Source of the DNA: Methanomassiliicoccaceae archaeon
GTDB lineage: Archaea > Thermoplasmatota > Thermoplasmata > Methanomassiliicoccales > Methanomethylophilaceae
NCBI GenBank assembly: GCA_009776695.1
Contig: WRNI01000010.1
Span: 1-21,843 of the forward strand
Direction: 5' to 3'
DNA: 21,843 nt
Shown one piece after another: positions 6,697 to 14,338 of the stretch. Below the pieces are notes generated by a model, which was given only the letters and a program-made list of their open reading frames with translations, made no database searches and was not told the DNA's origin. A program made the translations under genes and the position numbers. Position 1 is the stretch's first letter. Each line of letters opens with the position of its first letter.

Positions 6697-7356
6697 ATGA
6701 TAAGGTTGGTGCGTTACGGCGGTAATCCTAACGTCGGCGTGTACTCGGCGGCGAACGAGAACATCGCGATAATATCGCCGGACGCCTCCCCCGATTATGT
6801 GAACGACGTGGAGGGGGCGCTCGGCGTCACCTCGGTGTTAACGACGGTCGCCGGATCGTTCACCGTCGGTTCCCTGGTTGCGATGAACTCCGGCTGTGCC
6901 GTGGTGTCAGGACTGGCGGAGGAGGCGGAGATCGAAGCGATATCATCAAAGATATCCGTTCACGTTCTCGGCAGCAGGTACAACGCGGCGGGCAACAACA
7001 TACTGATGAACGATTTCGGCGCCATCGTTAATCCAAAGATGGACGACGTGAATTTCGAACTTCTGGAAAAGGCGCTGGGCATCAGATGCGTAAGATCGTT
7101 CATCGCCGGCATTGACACCGTAGGTTCAGCGTGCAAGGCCACGAACAAAGGCGTCATATGCCATCCCGGAACATCCGATGAGGAATTGGAACTCATCGAA
7201 AGCACACTGAACGCGGAAGCGAAGAGAACAACGCTCAACCACGGCTCAAAGCTTTTGGGCCCGTGCCTTCTGGCGAACAGCAAAGGCGCCGCCGTAGGCG
7301 ATATAACAACGCCGATAGAGATGGGAAGGCTCGAGGACGCGCTGAACCTTTTTTAA
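6697..7356 (+). CDS. eif6: Translation initiation factor aIF6
   Basis: 219 aa, the usual length of the anti-association factor that binds the 50S subunit and keeps it from joining 30S. The five-fold pseudo-symmetric fold is reflected in repeated patterns: NPNVGVYSAANENIAI, NSGCAVVSGLAEEAE, GNNILMNDFGAIVNPKM, ATNKGVICHPGTSDEE and NSKGAAVGDITTPIE. The ATG at 6697 follows the rpl31e stop by 4 nt with only a weak SD (GAGTGA), suggesting translational coupling. In many euryarchaea this operon continues with rpl18a (LX), prefoldin alpha and ftsY; here it ends, because the next gene runs the other way and overlaps the eif6 stop codon. Confidence 0.95.
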   Translation: MIRLVRYGGNPNVGVYSAANENIAIISPDASPDYVNDVEGALGVTSVLTTVAGSFTVGSLVAMNSGCAVVSGLAEEAEIEAISSKISVHVLGSRYNAAGNNILMNDFGAIVNPKMDDVNFELLEKALGIRCVRSFIAGIDTVGSACKATNKGVICHPGTSDEELELIESTLNAEAKRTTLNHGSKLLGPCLLANSKGAAVGDITTPIEMGRLEDALNLF

Positions 7357-7988
7357 CGGCTGAACACCCATATCGTCGTTTCCGAGGGCAGCTCATCGGG
7401 CGAGAGGTCTATCTCGTTGCCCACGTGCTCCGCTTCGTAATTCACAGAATCGATGAAAGTATCAATGGTGTTAAGCGGTATGGAAAGACCGCCGACCCTA
7501 TAGTGCATCGGGACGATGACGCGCGGCCCCACCATATCGATGAACTTCACAACGCTGCGGTTCTCCATCGTGTACACGCCGCCGACAGGCACCATGAGAA
7601 TGTCGACGCCTTTTATTTTTTCAACGACGTCGTCATCCGGTATGTTGCCGAGGTCGCCGCAGTGGCATATCGTGATGCCGTCCGCCTCCATAAGGTACAT
7701 CACGTTCTTACCGCGTTTCGAACCGCCCGCCTCGTCGTGATCCGTTCCCAGGCCGACGAACCTGGACCCGCCGAACTCGAACTCGCCCACGAAAGCAAAT
7801 ACATCCTTATGCGAGCCCCGTATCGTTTTGAAGGAATTGTGATCGAAATGGTCGTGACTTATCAGAACAATGTCGGCGGACGCGGACGGCGGCATTATTC
7901 CCAAAGACCTTCCGTCATGCGGGTCCGTCACGATGGTAAGCGTACCGGTGATCTCGAAGCACGAATGTCCATGCCATCTGATCTGCAT
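7353..7988 (-). CDS. UPF0173-type metal-dependent hydrolase (metallo-beta-lactamase fold)
   Basis: 211 aa from the ATG at 7988. The N-terminus MQIRWHGHSCFEI and the metal motif HDHFDH at 45-50 mark the UlaG/UPF0173 branch of the metallo-beta-lactamase superfamily. Later ligands are visible as CHCGD near 108-112 and PMHYR with H162. Family members are Zn or Mn hydrolases; the substrate cannot be read from the sequence. A TATA-like CATTATTATG at 8011-8020 is about 27 nt upstream of ATG 7988, so I prefer that leaderless start to the GTG at 8003. Its TAA (7353-7355) overlaps the eif6 stop on the other strand, leaving no room for separate terminators. Confidence 0.88.
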   Translation of the reverse strand: MQIRWHGHSCFEITGTLTIVTDPHDGRSLGIMPPSASADIVLISHDHFDHNSFKTIRGSHKDVFAFVGEFEFGGSRFVGLGTDHDEAGGSKRGKNVMYLMEADGITICHCGDLGNIPDDDVVEKIKGVDILMVPVGGVYTMENRSVVKFIDMVGPRVIVPMHYRVGGLSIPLNTIDTFIDSVNYEAEHVGNEIDLSPDELPSETTIWVFSR

Positions 7989-8075
7989 GACAGACGGGAA
8001 CACGATACCGCATAATAATGTTTACGAACGCTTTCCGTATGACCGCCCGTTCTGCGCCTCCGGGCACGCGCAAAG

Positions 8076-8086
8076 GTTTAATAAAC
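8076..8086 (+). promoter_or_regulatory. TATA box for the DUF373-mptE operon
   Basis: GTTTAATAAAC centred 25 nt upstream of the ATG at 8106. No SD site precedes that ATG, so a leaderless mRNA is predicted. Confidence 0.6.
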
Positions 8087-8105
8087 ACAAAATATAACCA
8101 AATCA

Positions 8106-9248
8106 ATGAAAAGGACGCTCATACTCATCGTCGACAGGGACGATGATTTCGGTGTGAAGGCAGGCGTTGAGACGCCCGCGGTAGGCTTGGAGGCGGTATC
8201 GCTCGCGGCCGCCGCCCTGGGTGCCGCCGACCCCGAGGATTCGGACGTGAACACAGCGTACGCCGCGATAAAGATATACAACGATATGAAAGCGGAGAAC
8301 AGGGATGTCGAGGTGGCGCTGATATGCGGCGATACGAAAGTAGGCCACAGATCCGATCTTCGGATCGTTGACGAGCTGGAGGCCGTAATAAACGAGGTCG
8401 CGCCGGAGCGTGCCATCCTTGTGAGCGACGGCGCGGAGGACGAATACGTTTATCCGATAATAACATCGCGTGTGAAGGTCGATTCGGTAAAGAAGGTGTA
8501 TGTTAAGCAGGCGCCCGGTCTCGAGGGAGCGTTCTACGTACTGACAAGGATACTCCGCGACAACGACAAAAGGAAGAGGCTGCTGGCCCCGATAGGCATA
8601 ATACTGATGGCCATAACCCTGGTGCTGATGCTCCCGCCGATAATGAACTTCCGCGACACGGGAAGTTTATCTTACATATACAATTCTACGGGGATATTCG
8701 TCGGGTTCACGATCGGTCTGATACTGTTCCTGTATGCGTACAGAGTGGGCGAGTGGATAGTGAACTACGTGAAGCACACACTGGACAACGTCAGATCGGG
8801 CGATCCGACGGTGATATTCACGATAGTGGCCCTCGCATTGCTGTTCATAGGCGTGATCATCGGTCTGAGCGCCGCACGCTCCCCGGTGGACATACCCAAC
8901 GGATACCGCATCCTGATATTCATCTCCAACTCATTGTGGGTGCTGGCGTTCGCGTACATATGCAACGATTTCGGCAAGTTCCTCGAACGTTATCTGGAGG
9001 ATAAAAAAATAATCCTTGGATTCATGGTTGGGACGATGATGATCTTCGCCGCCGCGTTCATACTGCAGGGGGCGCTGGACGCGCTGACGGCGGCCATGGA
9101 CTACAAGATGGCGGACCGCAACATGATGATCGTCGAGTTCGTCGCCGGGTTCATGTTCGCCGCCGCGGCGGGCATGACACGCATATCATACAAACGTTTC
9201 ATCAATTCGCAGAAGAACACGGCGGAGCGGTCAGATGCACTTCAGTGA
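8106..9248 (+). CDS. DUF373 family integral membrane protein
   Basis: 380 aa archaeal protein of unknown function. A soluble N-terminal region of about 155 residues begins KRTLILIVDRDDDFG, the acidic signature of this family, and includes the conserved stretch CGDTKVGHRSDLRIVDEL near 74-91 and LVSDGAEDE near 105. Six hydrophobic segments follow, at about 161-180, 195-213, 235-256, 268-286, 302-322 and 340-358, so the C-terminal half is embedded in the membrane. The Asp-rich head suggests metal or phosphate binding, which is inference only. The gene is probably translated from a leaderless mRNA, and its last 14 nt overlap mptE, so the two are co-expressed. A link to pterin metabolism is possible but unproven. 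Confidence 0.85.
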   Translation: MKRTLILIVDRDDDFGVKAGVETPAVGLEAVSLAAAALGAADPEDSDVNTAYAAIKIYNDMKAENRDVEVALICGDTKVGHRSDLRIVDELEAVINEVAPERAILVSDGAEDEYVYPIITSRVKVDSVKKVYVKQAPGLEGAFYVLTRILRDNDKRKRLLAPIGIILMAITLVLMLPPIMNFRDTGSLSYIYNSTGIFVGFTIGLILFLYAYRVGEWIVNYVKHTLDNVRSGDPTVIFTIVALALLFIGVIIGLSAARSPVDIPNGYRILIFISNSLWVLAFAYICNDFGKFLERYLEDKKIILGFMVGTMMIFAAAFILQGALDALTAAMDYKMADRNMMIVEFVAGFMFAAAAGMTRISYKRFINSQKNTAERSDALQ

Positions 9249-9921
9249 ATGGGAGCCCGTTTACCTGGAGATAATAAAGGATCTAGGCATAGAGCGCTCA
9301 TCCGACGAGGCGTCCGCCAGATCGCTCAGGATGCTTACGCTCAATTCGAACATCATTTCCGAGGAGTCGCTGGCATCCGTGATCGCAGAGGATGTCATAA
9401 TTGCGGGAGGCAACATCTCCGGAAAGGATATGACAACGTTAAGAACAATGCTTAATGATGCGTCCGATGCAAAAAGGACATTGATATCGGCGGGCTCCGC
9501 CACCGACGTTCTTGTTACGAACGATATCATACCGGACATAGCGGTCACCGACCTTGACGGCGACGCCGGGATGCAGAAGAAAGCCTCGCTTAACGGAACG
9601 GTGACGCTGGTGCACGCGCACGGCGACAATACCGAACTTATAATGAAGCACGTAAAGGATCTCAAAGGGCCGATAATGATGACCACACAGTCATCGCCCT
9701 CCGGCATATTATGCAACTTCGGCGGGTTCACGGACGGCGACAGGGCAGTTTGCATGGCAAGGCATTTCGGCGCGAAGAGAATAACGCTCATAGGCTTCGA
9801 CTTCGACACGCCGGCACACAAGCCCGGAACAGACGCTGAGATGAAAAAGCGTAAGCTCGGATGGGCGAAGAAAGTGATATTCGGTATGAATCCCCCCGAC
9901 GTTTCAATAACGATGATATAA
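9235..9921 (+). CDS. mptE: MptE-like 6-hydroxymethyl-7,8-dihydropterin pyrophosphokinase (DUF115)
   Basis: 228 aa. Characterised archaeal MptE transfers diphosphate from ATP to 6-hydroxymethyl-7,8-dihydropterin on the route to tetrahydromethanopterin or folate-type cofactors. It is unrelated in sequence to bacterial FolK. Signature segments are LISAGSATDVL, PDIAVTDLDGD at 100-110 (acidic metal site), VHAHGDN near 124-130, NFGGFTDGDRAV and TLIGFDFD. The length matches the family. The ATG at 9235 lies within the end of the DUF373 gene, with GGAGCGG before it, indicating translational coupling. Orthology is inferred from these motifs; reaction specificity is not shown by sequence alone. Confidence 0.85.
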   Translation: MHFSEWEPVYLEIIKDLGIERSSDEASARSLRMLTLNSNIISEESLASVIAEDVIIAGGNISGKDMTTLRTMLNDASDAKRTLISAGSATDVLVTNDIIPDIAVTDLDGDAGMQKKASLNGTVTLVHAHGDNTELIMKHVKDLKGPIMMTTQSSPSGILCNFGGFTDGDRAVCMARHFGAKRITLIGFDFDTPAHKPGTDAEMKKRKLGWAKKVIFGMNPPDVSITMI

Positions 9922-9928
9922 TAAATCG

Positions 9929-9938
9929 CTTTTATATC
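9929..9938 (+). promoter_or_regulatory. TATA box for the site-2 protease gene
   Basis: CTTTTATATC with a predicted start near 9962, very close to the GTG at 9965 and the ATG at 9974. Confidence 0.45.
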
Positions 9939-9973
9939 AGCAGATATATCTCCGTTCAAGCCACGTGGACATA

Positions 9974-11515
9974 ATGAACATAACATACGTCGTACTTCTC
10001 ATTCTGCTGCTGATTTACATTCCGTTCTACTTATACGTAAGATCAAGTCCGGCAATGAAAGAACGGGGTATCGTCAAATACGGACCGTGCGTCATGTTCA
10101 AGACAAAGCACGGGATACGTTTTCTTGATAAGGCAGCCCGATACAAGAGATTCTGGAAGGCGTTCGGAACTTTATCGAAGGTATTGGCATTCTTCCTGAT
10201 GATCGTGATACTGTTCATAATCGTGATCGATCTTCTTTTGCTGCCGCTGATGATGGACTCGTCAGGCATAGGGATAGAGTACGCGCTGGCGTTACCCGGG
10301 ATAAATCCCATGCTGCCGTTGGTCTACGGTGTGATAGGTCTTGTGGTCGCCGTTGCAATTCACGAAATTGCGCACGGCATCCAGACCAGGGCGAACGATA
10401 TGGACGTAGAGTCCGTTGGGATACTTTACGCCGTGGTGCCCCTCGGCGCGTTCGTGGAACCGAACGAGGAGCAGATACAGAAATGCAGCAGGAAGGCAAG
10501 GAGCGACATGTTCGCGGCGGGCATCGCCGTGAACATAATCGCCGCTTTAGTGATATTCCTGGTGATGACTATGGGAATGATGGGTTCCGTGTCGTCAAAC
10601 GTCGGTGACAGGGCGGCCGTGATGAACGTTTCCGCGGATTCGCCCGCGGACGATTCAGGAATGGGTTTCTCATCGGTCATGCTCAAGATAGGCAGCGATG
10701 AGATAACGTACGATGAGCTGATGGAGTACGATCTCTCTCCGCTTGCGCCGCATTCCGTAGTGTATATGACGAGCGACGGTCCGAAACAGGCCGACAACGT
10801 ATATCTGGGCGTATTCATAGACGGCATAGCCAAAGGGTCCCCCGCGGAGAAAGCGGGGATACCCAAGAACTCTTTTCTGATATCGGTGGACGGTCACGAC
10901 GTATCAAGCATAGAGGAATTCAAAAGGATAATGCAGGAAAAGGTCGCACCGGGAGCATCAGTTCCGGTGGTATATTCACAATATATCGGCGGCGTTCCGG
11001 CACCGGAGGAAACGGTCACCGTAAAACTCGATGAAAGGGACGGGAACGCATTCCTCGGCGTGACGTACAGTTTGTCCGGATTCAGCTTCACTACGCCGGA
11101 CACTGTTCTTCAGATGGCAAAGAACCCGTTCCACGGCGCGGATTCGATATCCGACATGGCGTATTCCGCGCTCTCATACATCGGAAGGCCGTTCAGCGGA
11201 TATTCGCCGGTACCGCAGGAGCTTCAGTGGTGGTATCATTCGTCATTCATGTCGGACGGCGCATTCTGGATCGTCGTTCAGACAATGTTCTGGATATTCT
11301 GGCTGAACCTTGTGCTTGCGGTCACTAACGCATTGCCTGCGGTGCCGTTCGACGGAGGCTATCTGTTCAGGGACGGCGTCGGCGCCATAGTGGACAGGAC
11401 GCACAAGGACGCTGCTCCGGAACGGAGGGAGAAAATAACAGATACTGTGACGAGAGCGGTATCATACATAATGCTGTGCGCATTCTTTTTGATAATGGTA
11501 GTGATGGTCATTTAA
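9974..11515 (+). CDS. Site-2 protease family membrane metalloprotease with PDZ-like region
   Basis: 513 aa from the ATG at 9974; an in-frame GTG at 9965 is nearly as good. S2P enzymes cleave transmembrane segments of substrate proteins inside the membrane. The zinc motif HEIAH is at about 130-134 in a hydrophobic helix, and the distal motif NALPAVPFDGG begins near 452. Helices are also seen at about 4-22, 69-92, 175-202, 420-450 and 487-512. Between the two metal motifs lies a long extracytoplasmic insert containing a PDZ pattern (KGSPAEKAGIPKNSFLISVDG), commonly used for substrate gating. This arrangement matches archaeal S2P homologues. The gene has its own TATA box; no obvious substrate, such as an anti-sigma-like protein, is adjacent. 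Confidence 0.9.
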   Translation: MNITYVVLLILLLIYIPFYLYVRSSPAMKERGIVKYGPCVMFKTKHGIRFLDKAARYKRFWKAFGTLSKVLAFFLMIVILFIIVIDLLLLPLMMDSSGIGIEYALALPGINPMLPLVYGVIGLVVAVAIHEIAHGIQTRANDMDVESVGILYAVVPLGAFVEPNEEQIQKCSRKARSDMFAAGIAVNIIAALVIFLVMTMGMMGSVSSNVGDRAAVMNVSADSPADDSGMGFSSVMLKIGSDEITYDELMEYDLSPLAPHSVVYMTSDGPKQADNVYLGVFIDGIAKGSPAEKAGIPKNSFLISVDGHDVSSIEEFKRIMQEKVAPGASVPVVYSQYIGGVPAPEETVTVKLDERDGNAFLGVTYSLSGFSFTTPDTVLQMAKNPFHGADSISDMAYSALSYIGRPFSGYSPVPQELQWWYHSSFMSDGAFWIVVQTMFWIFWLNLVLAVTNALPAVPFDGGYLFRDGVGAIVDRTHKDAAPERREKITDTVTRAVSYIMLCAFFLIMVVMVI

Positions 11516-11552
11516 CACTATCTTTTTTCAATTATCAGCGTGATACGGTATC

Positions 11553-12089
11553 ATGAACGCAATGATATTCAACGGAAGCATCAGGAAGAACGGCAGGACG
11601 GCGGCGATGACATCCGTCATCGCAGATGCGATAAGATCAAAGGGATCGGACGCTGAGGAATATTTTCTTTATCACATGGGAGTGAAAGGATGTCTGACGT
11701 GCGGTTACGGCGCCGGAAGAGATAACGCGGTGGAGCTCGTTAAAAAGATATTATTGACGGACCTCGTGATCTTCGCCGGTCCGATATATTTAGAACATTT
11801 ACCGGACCCGCTGAACTCGCTGATAGACGTTCTGTATTACGTATGCAGAGGCAATGACGAATCGTTAAGCAAAATGGAAGGTAAGAGAATAGCCGTCGCG
11901 CTGATAACGGACGGGGACGCACGCGCAACGGAGGACCCGGTCAAAGCGCTGAACGCGCTGTCCGATCATTTCAAAGCGGATTTCGCCGGTTCGTTAACAA
12001 TACCGTTCGCCACCATCGAGAATGTGACATCCTCCGGATCCGCGGAAAAGATACGGGACTTCGTCAGCGTCATAATGAAAGAACAATGA
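11553..12089 (+). CDS. Flavodoxin-fold NAD(P)H:FMN reductase-like protein with reduced cysteine motif
   Basis: 178 aa. The opening MIFNGSIRKNGRTAAMT is the FMN phosphate-binding loop of the NADPH-dependent FMN reductase / iron-sulfur flavoprotein group, and FAGPIYLEHLPDPLNSLIDVL is the second flavin-contact region. Where Isf-like proteins have a four-cysteine [4Fe-4S] cluster motif, this one keeps only C47 and C50 (GCLTCGYGAGRDN), so it probably binds FMN but no cluster. The next gene is a clear paralogue with the complete motif. The start is inferred to be nearly leaderless; there is no good SD. It probably transfers electrons in the anaerobic cytoplasm, but the partner is unknown. Confidence 0.85.
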   Translation: MNAMIFNGSIRKNGRTAAMTSVIADAIRSKGSDAEEYFLYHMGVKGCLTCGYGAGRDNAVELVKKILLTDLVIFAGPIYLEHLPDPLNSLIDVLYYVCRGNDESLSKMEGKRIAVALITDGDARATEDPVKALNALSDHFKADFAGSLTIPFATIENVTSSGSAEKIRDFVSVIMKEQ

Positions 12090-12127
12090 AATGAGCATAT
12101 GATCAATAACAATGCGGTCATTTCAGA

Positions 12128-12146
12128 GGGATGATTTTTTCATCCC
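12128..12146. other. Hairpin between the two flavoprotein genes
   Basis: GGGATGA-TTTTT-TCATCCC, a perfect 7-bp stem. It could end the first transcript, or act at the promoter of the second gene, whose ATG is 18 nt further on. Confidence 0.4.
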
Positions 12147-12163
12147 CATCGATATACAGTAGC

Positions 12164-12724
12164 ATGAACGTAACGATATTCAACGGATCGCCGAGGAAGA
12201 ACGGCAACACGGCAGCGTTAACATCATCGCTCGCCGTGAAGCTCAGGGCTGCGGGAGCGAATGTTGAGGAACATTTCCTTTATCACATGAAAATAAAAGG
12301 ATGCATGAACTGCGGCGCATGCCGTTCCGGCAGCGGACTGAACGAATGCTCGATAAAAGATGACTTTATCCCGCTGGCAGAAAAGTTTCTGTCAAGCGAC
12401 CTCGTCATAATTGCAAGCCCGATATACATGTGGGATCTGACGTCATCAGCAAACGCGTTCCTTGAGCGTCTGCATTCGCTTTGCAGGCATGAGCCCCCGT
12501 ACGTTAACAAGATGGAAGGAAAGAGACTGGCGATAGCAATGACAATGGGCGACGACGAGTACGTCGCCGCCGGCGCCGTAACATCGCTGATCATGTTCTG
12601 CGAATATTTCAAAATTATATACGAAGGCGCTTTTGCGGTACCGTTCGCCGATAAGGAGCAGATATTGCGCCCGATGTACCAGGAAAAGATGGACGACTTC
12701 GTGAAAAAGATAATGAAAAAGTGA
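12164..12724 (+). CDS. Isf-like iron-sulfur flavoprotein
   Basis: 186 aa from the ATG at 12164; the frame is open back to 12131 but without support. FMN loop TIFNGSPRKNGNTAALT, then the cysteine set C47, C50, C53, C62 in GCMNCGACRSGSGLNEC followed by SIKDDF. This resembles the compact [4Fe-4S] site of archaeal iron-sulfur flavoproteins that shuttle electrons between ferredoxin and other acceptors. The second flavin motif is ASPIYMWDLTSSANAFLERL. Shared wording with the upstream gene (EE.FLYHM.[VI]KGC, KMEGKR.A.A) shows a tandem duplication. The physiological acceptor, for example oxygen, peroxide or a quinone-like compound, is not deducible. Confidence 0.88.
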   Translation: MNVTIFNGSPRKNGNTAALTSSLAVKLRAAGANVEEHFLYHMKIKGCMNCGACRSGSGLNECSIKDDFIPLAEKFLSSDLVIIASPIYMWDLTSSANAFLERLHSLCRHEPPYVNKMEGKRLAIAMTMGDDEYVAAGAVTSLIMFCEYFKIIYEGAFAVPFADKEQILRPMYQEKMDDFVKKIMKK

Positions 12725-12733
12725 AAATATAAT

Positions 12734-12766
12734 AAAAAAATGGGAAGACTGATGCTTTCGCATCAG
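12734..12766 (-). terminator. Hairpin plus U-run ending the ABC importer operon
   Basis: On the minus strand CTGATGC-GAAA-GCATCAG (12766 to 12749) is followed by a run of seven T (12740-12734). The stem includes the stop codon of the ATPase gene at 12763-12765. It looks like an intrinsic terminator with a GAAA tetraloop. Confidence 0.55.
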
Positions 12767-13524
12767 TTAAGCACGTTCTCTTTCTCCAGTTCCGTCAGGA
12801 TGCGTTTCCTGAGAGCGGTGAACTCCGGTGATGCGCGGTCCCTCGGCCTCGGCCACGGGATGTCGATTATTTCTTTGATCCTCGCGGGACGCTTCGTCAG
12901 TATGACGATGCGGTCCGATAAGAATATCGCCTCATCGACCGAGTGCGTCACGAAGACGATCGTCTGGTCCGTTTTCTCAAGGATACGGACAAGACCGGCC
13001 TGCATTATGTTCCTGGTCTGCGCATCAAGCGCGCCGAAGGGCTCGTCCATTAAGATAACTTTGGGATTGTTGACCATCGCCCTCGCGATGCCCACACGCT
13101 GCTTCATGCCTCCCGAAAGTTCATGAACGCGGGCATCCGCAAAGTCGGTGAGGCCGACGATGTCGATGTACTTATCGACGCGCTCCCTTCTCTCGGCCGC
13201 GGGCATCTTCGCTATCTCAAGGCCGAACTCGATGTTCTTCCTCACGGAACGCCACGGAAATAACGCGAAGTCCTGGAAAACCATCCCCCGGTCCGATCCG
13301 GGCGCAGTGACCTTGTTACCGTCAACGAATATCTCACCCGTCGTCGGTTCGGTGAGGCCGGCGATCATTCTCAGCACGGTCGTTTTACCGCATCCGGACG
13401 GTCCGAGGACCGAAACAAGCTCTTCCTTTTTGATGCTCAGGGATATGTCGTCTATTGCGACCGTTTCCCGATCGTCCTGTCTGAACACCTTTCTGACGTT
13501 ATTGATCTCAATGTACTCGCTCAT
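12763..13524 (-). CDS. ABC importer ATPase, nitrate/sulfonate/taurine type
   Basis: 253 aa nucleotide-binding subunit of the SsuB/TauB group. All ABC motifs are intact: Walker A GPSGCGKTT at 41-49, Q-loop Q84, signature LSGGMKQR at 136-143, Walker B VILMDEP with D-loop GALD from 156, and switch histidine H194 in VTHSVDEA. It hydrolyses ATP to power uptake through the adjacent permease. The gene is last in the minus-strand operon; its ATG at 13524 overlaps the permease stop by 4 nt (ATGA). The substrate class (sulfonate, taurine, nitrate, or a thiamine-precursor type compound) cannot be resolved from the ATPase. Confidence 0.95.
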   Translation of the reverse strand: MSEYIEINNVRKVFRQDDRETVAIDDISLSIKKEELVSVLGPSGCGKTTVLRMIAGLTEPTTGEIFVDGNKVTAPGSDRGMVFQDFALFPWRSVRKNIEFGLEIAKMPAAERRERVDKYIDIVGLTDFADARVHELSGGMKQRVGIARAMVNNPKVILMDEPFGALDAQTRNIMQAGLVRILEKTDQTIVFVTHSVDEAIFLSDRIVILTKRPARIKEIIDIPWPRPRDRASPEFTALRKRILTELEKENVLN

Positions 13525-14330
13525 TCCATCCCCGTCCTTTTAGCGATCATTCTGTATGCGTAGTCAGCAAGTCCCGTTGTCAGTAAGCCGAGAACGGACA
13601 CTATGGCCAGTCCGACGAACACATTCGGCCAGTTGAATAACGTTAATCCCTGCATGCTTATGAAGTACCCTATGCCGCCTCCGATCGGCGCTATCATCTC
13701 TGCTGCCACGATGCACATCCACCCTATGCCGAAGCCTATGCGCATCCCGTTCATTATGAACGGCGTGGTGCACGGCAGCATAACTTTGTAGAATATCTGC
13801 CCGTTGCTCGCGCCGAGCGTCTTGGAAGCGTCCACAAGGCTCGGGTCCATCTTCTTCACACCGAATATGGTGTTGTACAGCAGCGGGAAGAATATGCCGA
13901 TGAACACAACGAGTATCGGTCCTATTGCGACGGTCGTCGCGAATATGAACACCGGCGCCCATGCGATCGGAGCGATAGGCTTCAGTATCTCGAGTATCGG
14001 CTTTGTGAACTCATCCAGGAATTTGGAATATCCGATGAGAAGTCCCAGAGGGACCGCAACAGCGAACGCAAGTATGAAACCTCCGATGAATCGTTTCAGA
14101 CTTGCGAACATATGGTCCCACATGCTAAGGTTCGTATTGGGATCGCCGTTCCTGAATAAGTTAAGGAAAGCATCCCATACGAGATCCGGTGTCGGTATGA
14201 CCGGGGTGTTGAGAATTATCGCCAGTATCCACCATATGTATATCATCGTCACAAGCGAGACGGCCATTATAAGCAATGTCCGCCCGAACCTGTGCGACCT
14301 GCGTTCCGAATCGTATTTGAATTTTGACAC
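13521..14330 (-). CDS. ABC importer permease, SsuC/TauC type
   Basis: 269 aa membrane subunit with about six hydrophobic helices, the first around residues 17-40. The cytoplasmic coupling loop shows the EAA pattern DASKTLGASNGQIFYKVMLPC near the middle, which docks on the ATPase. The signature of the family, GWMCIVAAEMI followed by GIGYFI, is present. The ATG at 14330 is preceded by GGTGGGG about 9 nt upstream and lies 8 nt after the TAG of the binding-protein gene; the stop overlaps the ATPase start. The product acts at the cell membrane with the two flanking gene products. Confidence 0.94.
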   Translation of the reverse strand: MSKFKYDSERRSHRFGRTLLIMAVSLVTMIYIWWILAIILNTPVIPTPDLVWDAFLNLFRNGDPNTNLSMWDHMFASLKRFIGGFILAFAVAVPLGLLIGYSKFLDEFTKPILEILKPIAPIAWAPVFIFATTVAIGPILVVFIGIFFPLLYNTIFGVKKMDPSLVDASKTLGASNGQIFYKVMLPCTTPFIMNGMRIGFGIGWMCIVAAEMIAPIGGGIGYFISMQGLTLFNWPNVFVGLAIVSVLGLLTTGLADYAYRMIAKRTGME

Positions 14331-14338
14331 TTCCCCAC

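Noticed and set aside
9261..9986. Open frame antisense to mptE
   Set aside because: Covers the same span as the well-supported mptE gene; its composition reflects the reverse complement of coding sequence.
10426..10866. Open frame antisense to the site-2 protease gene
   Set aside because: Shadow of the protease gene, without SD, promoter or recognisable domain.
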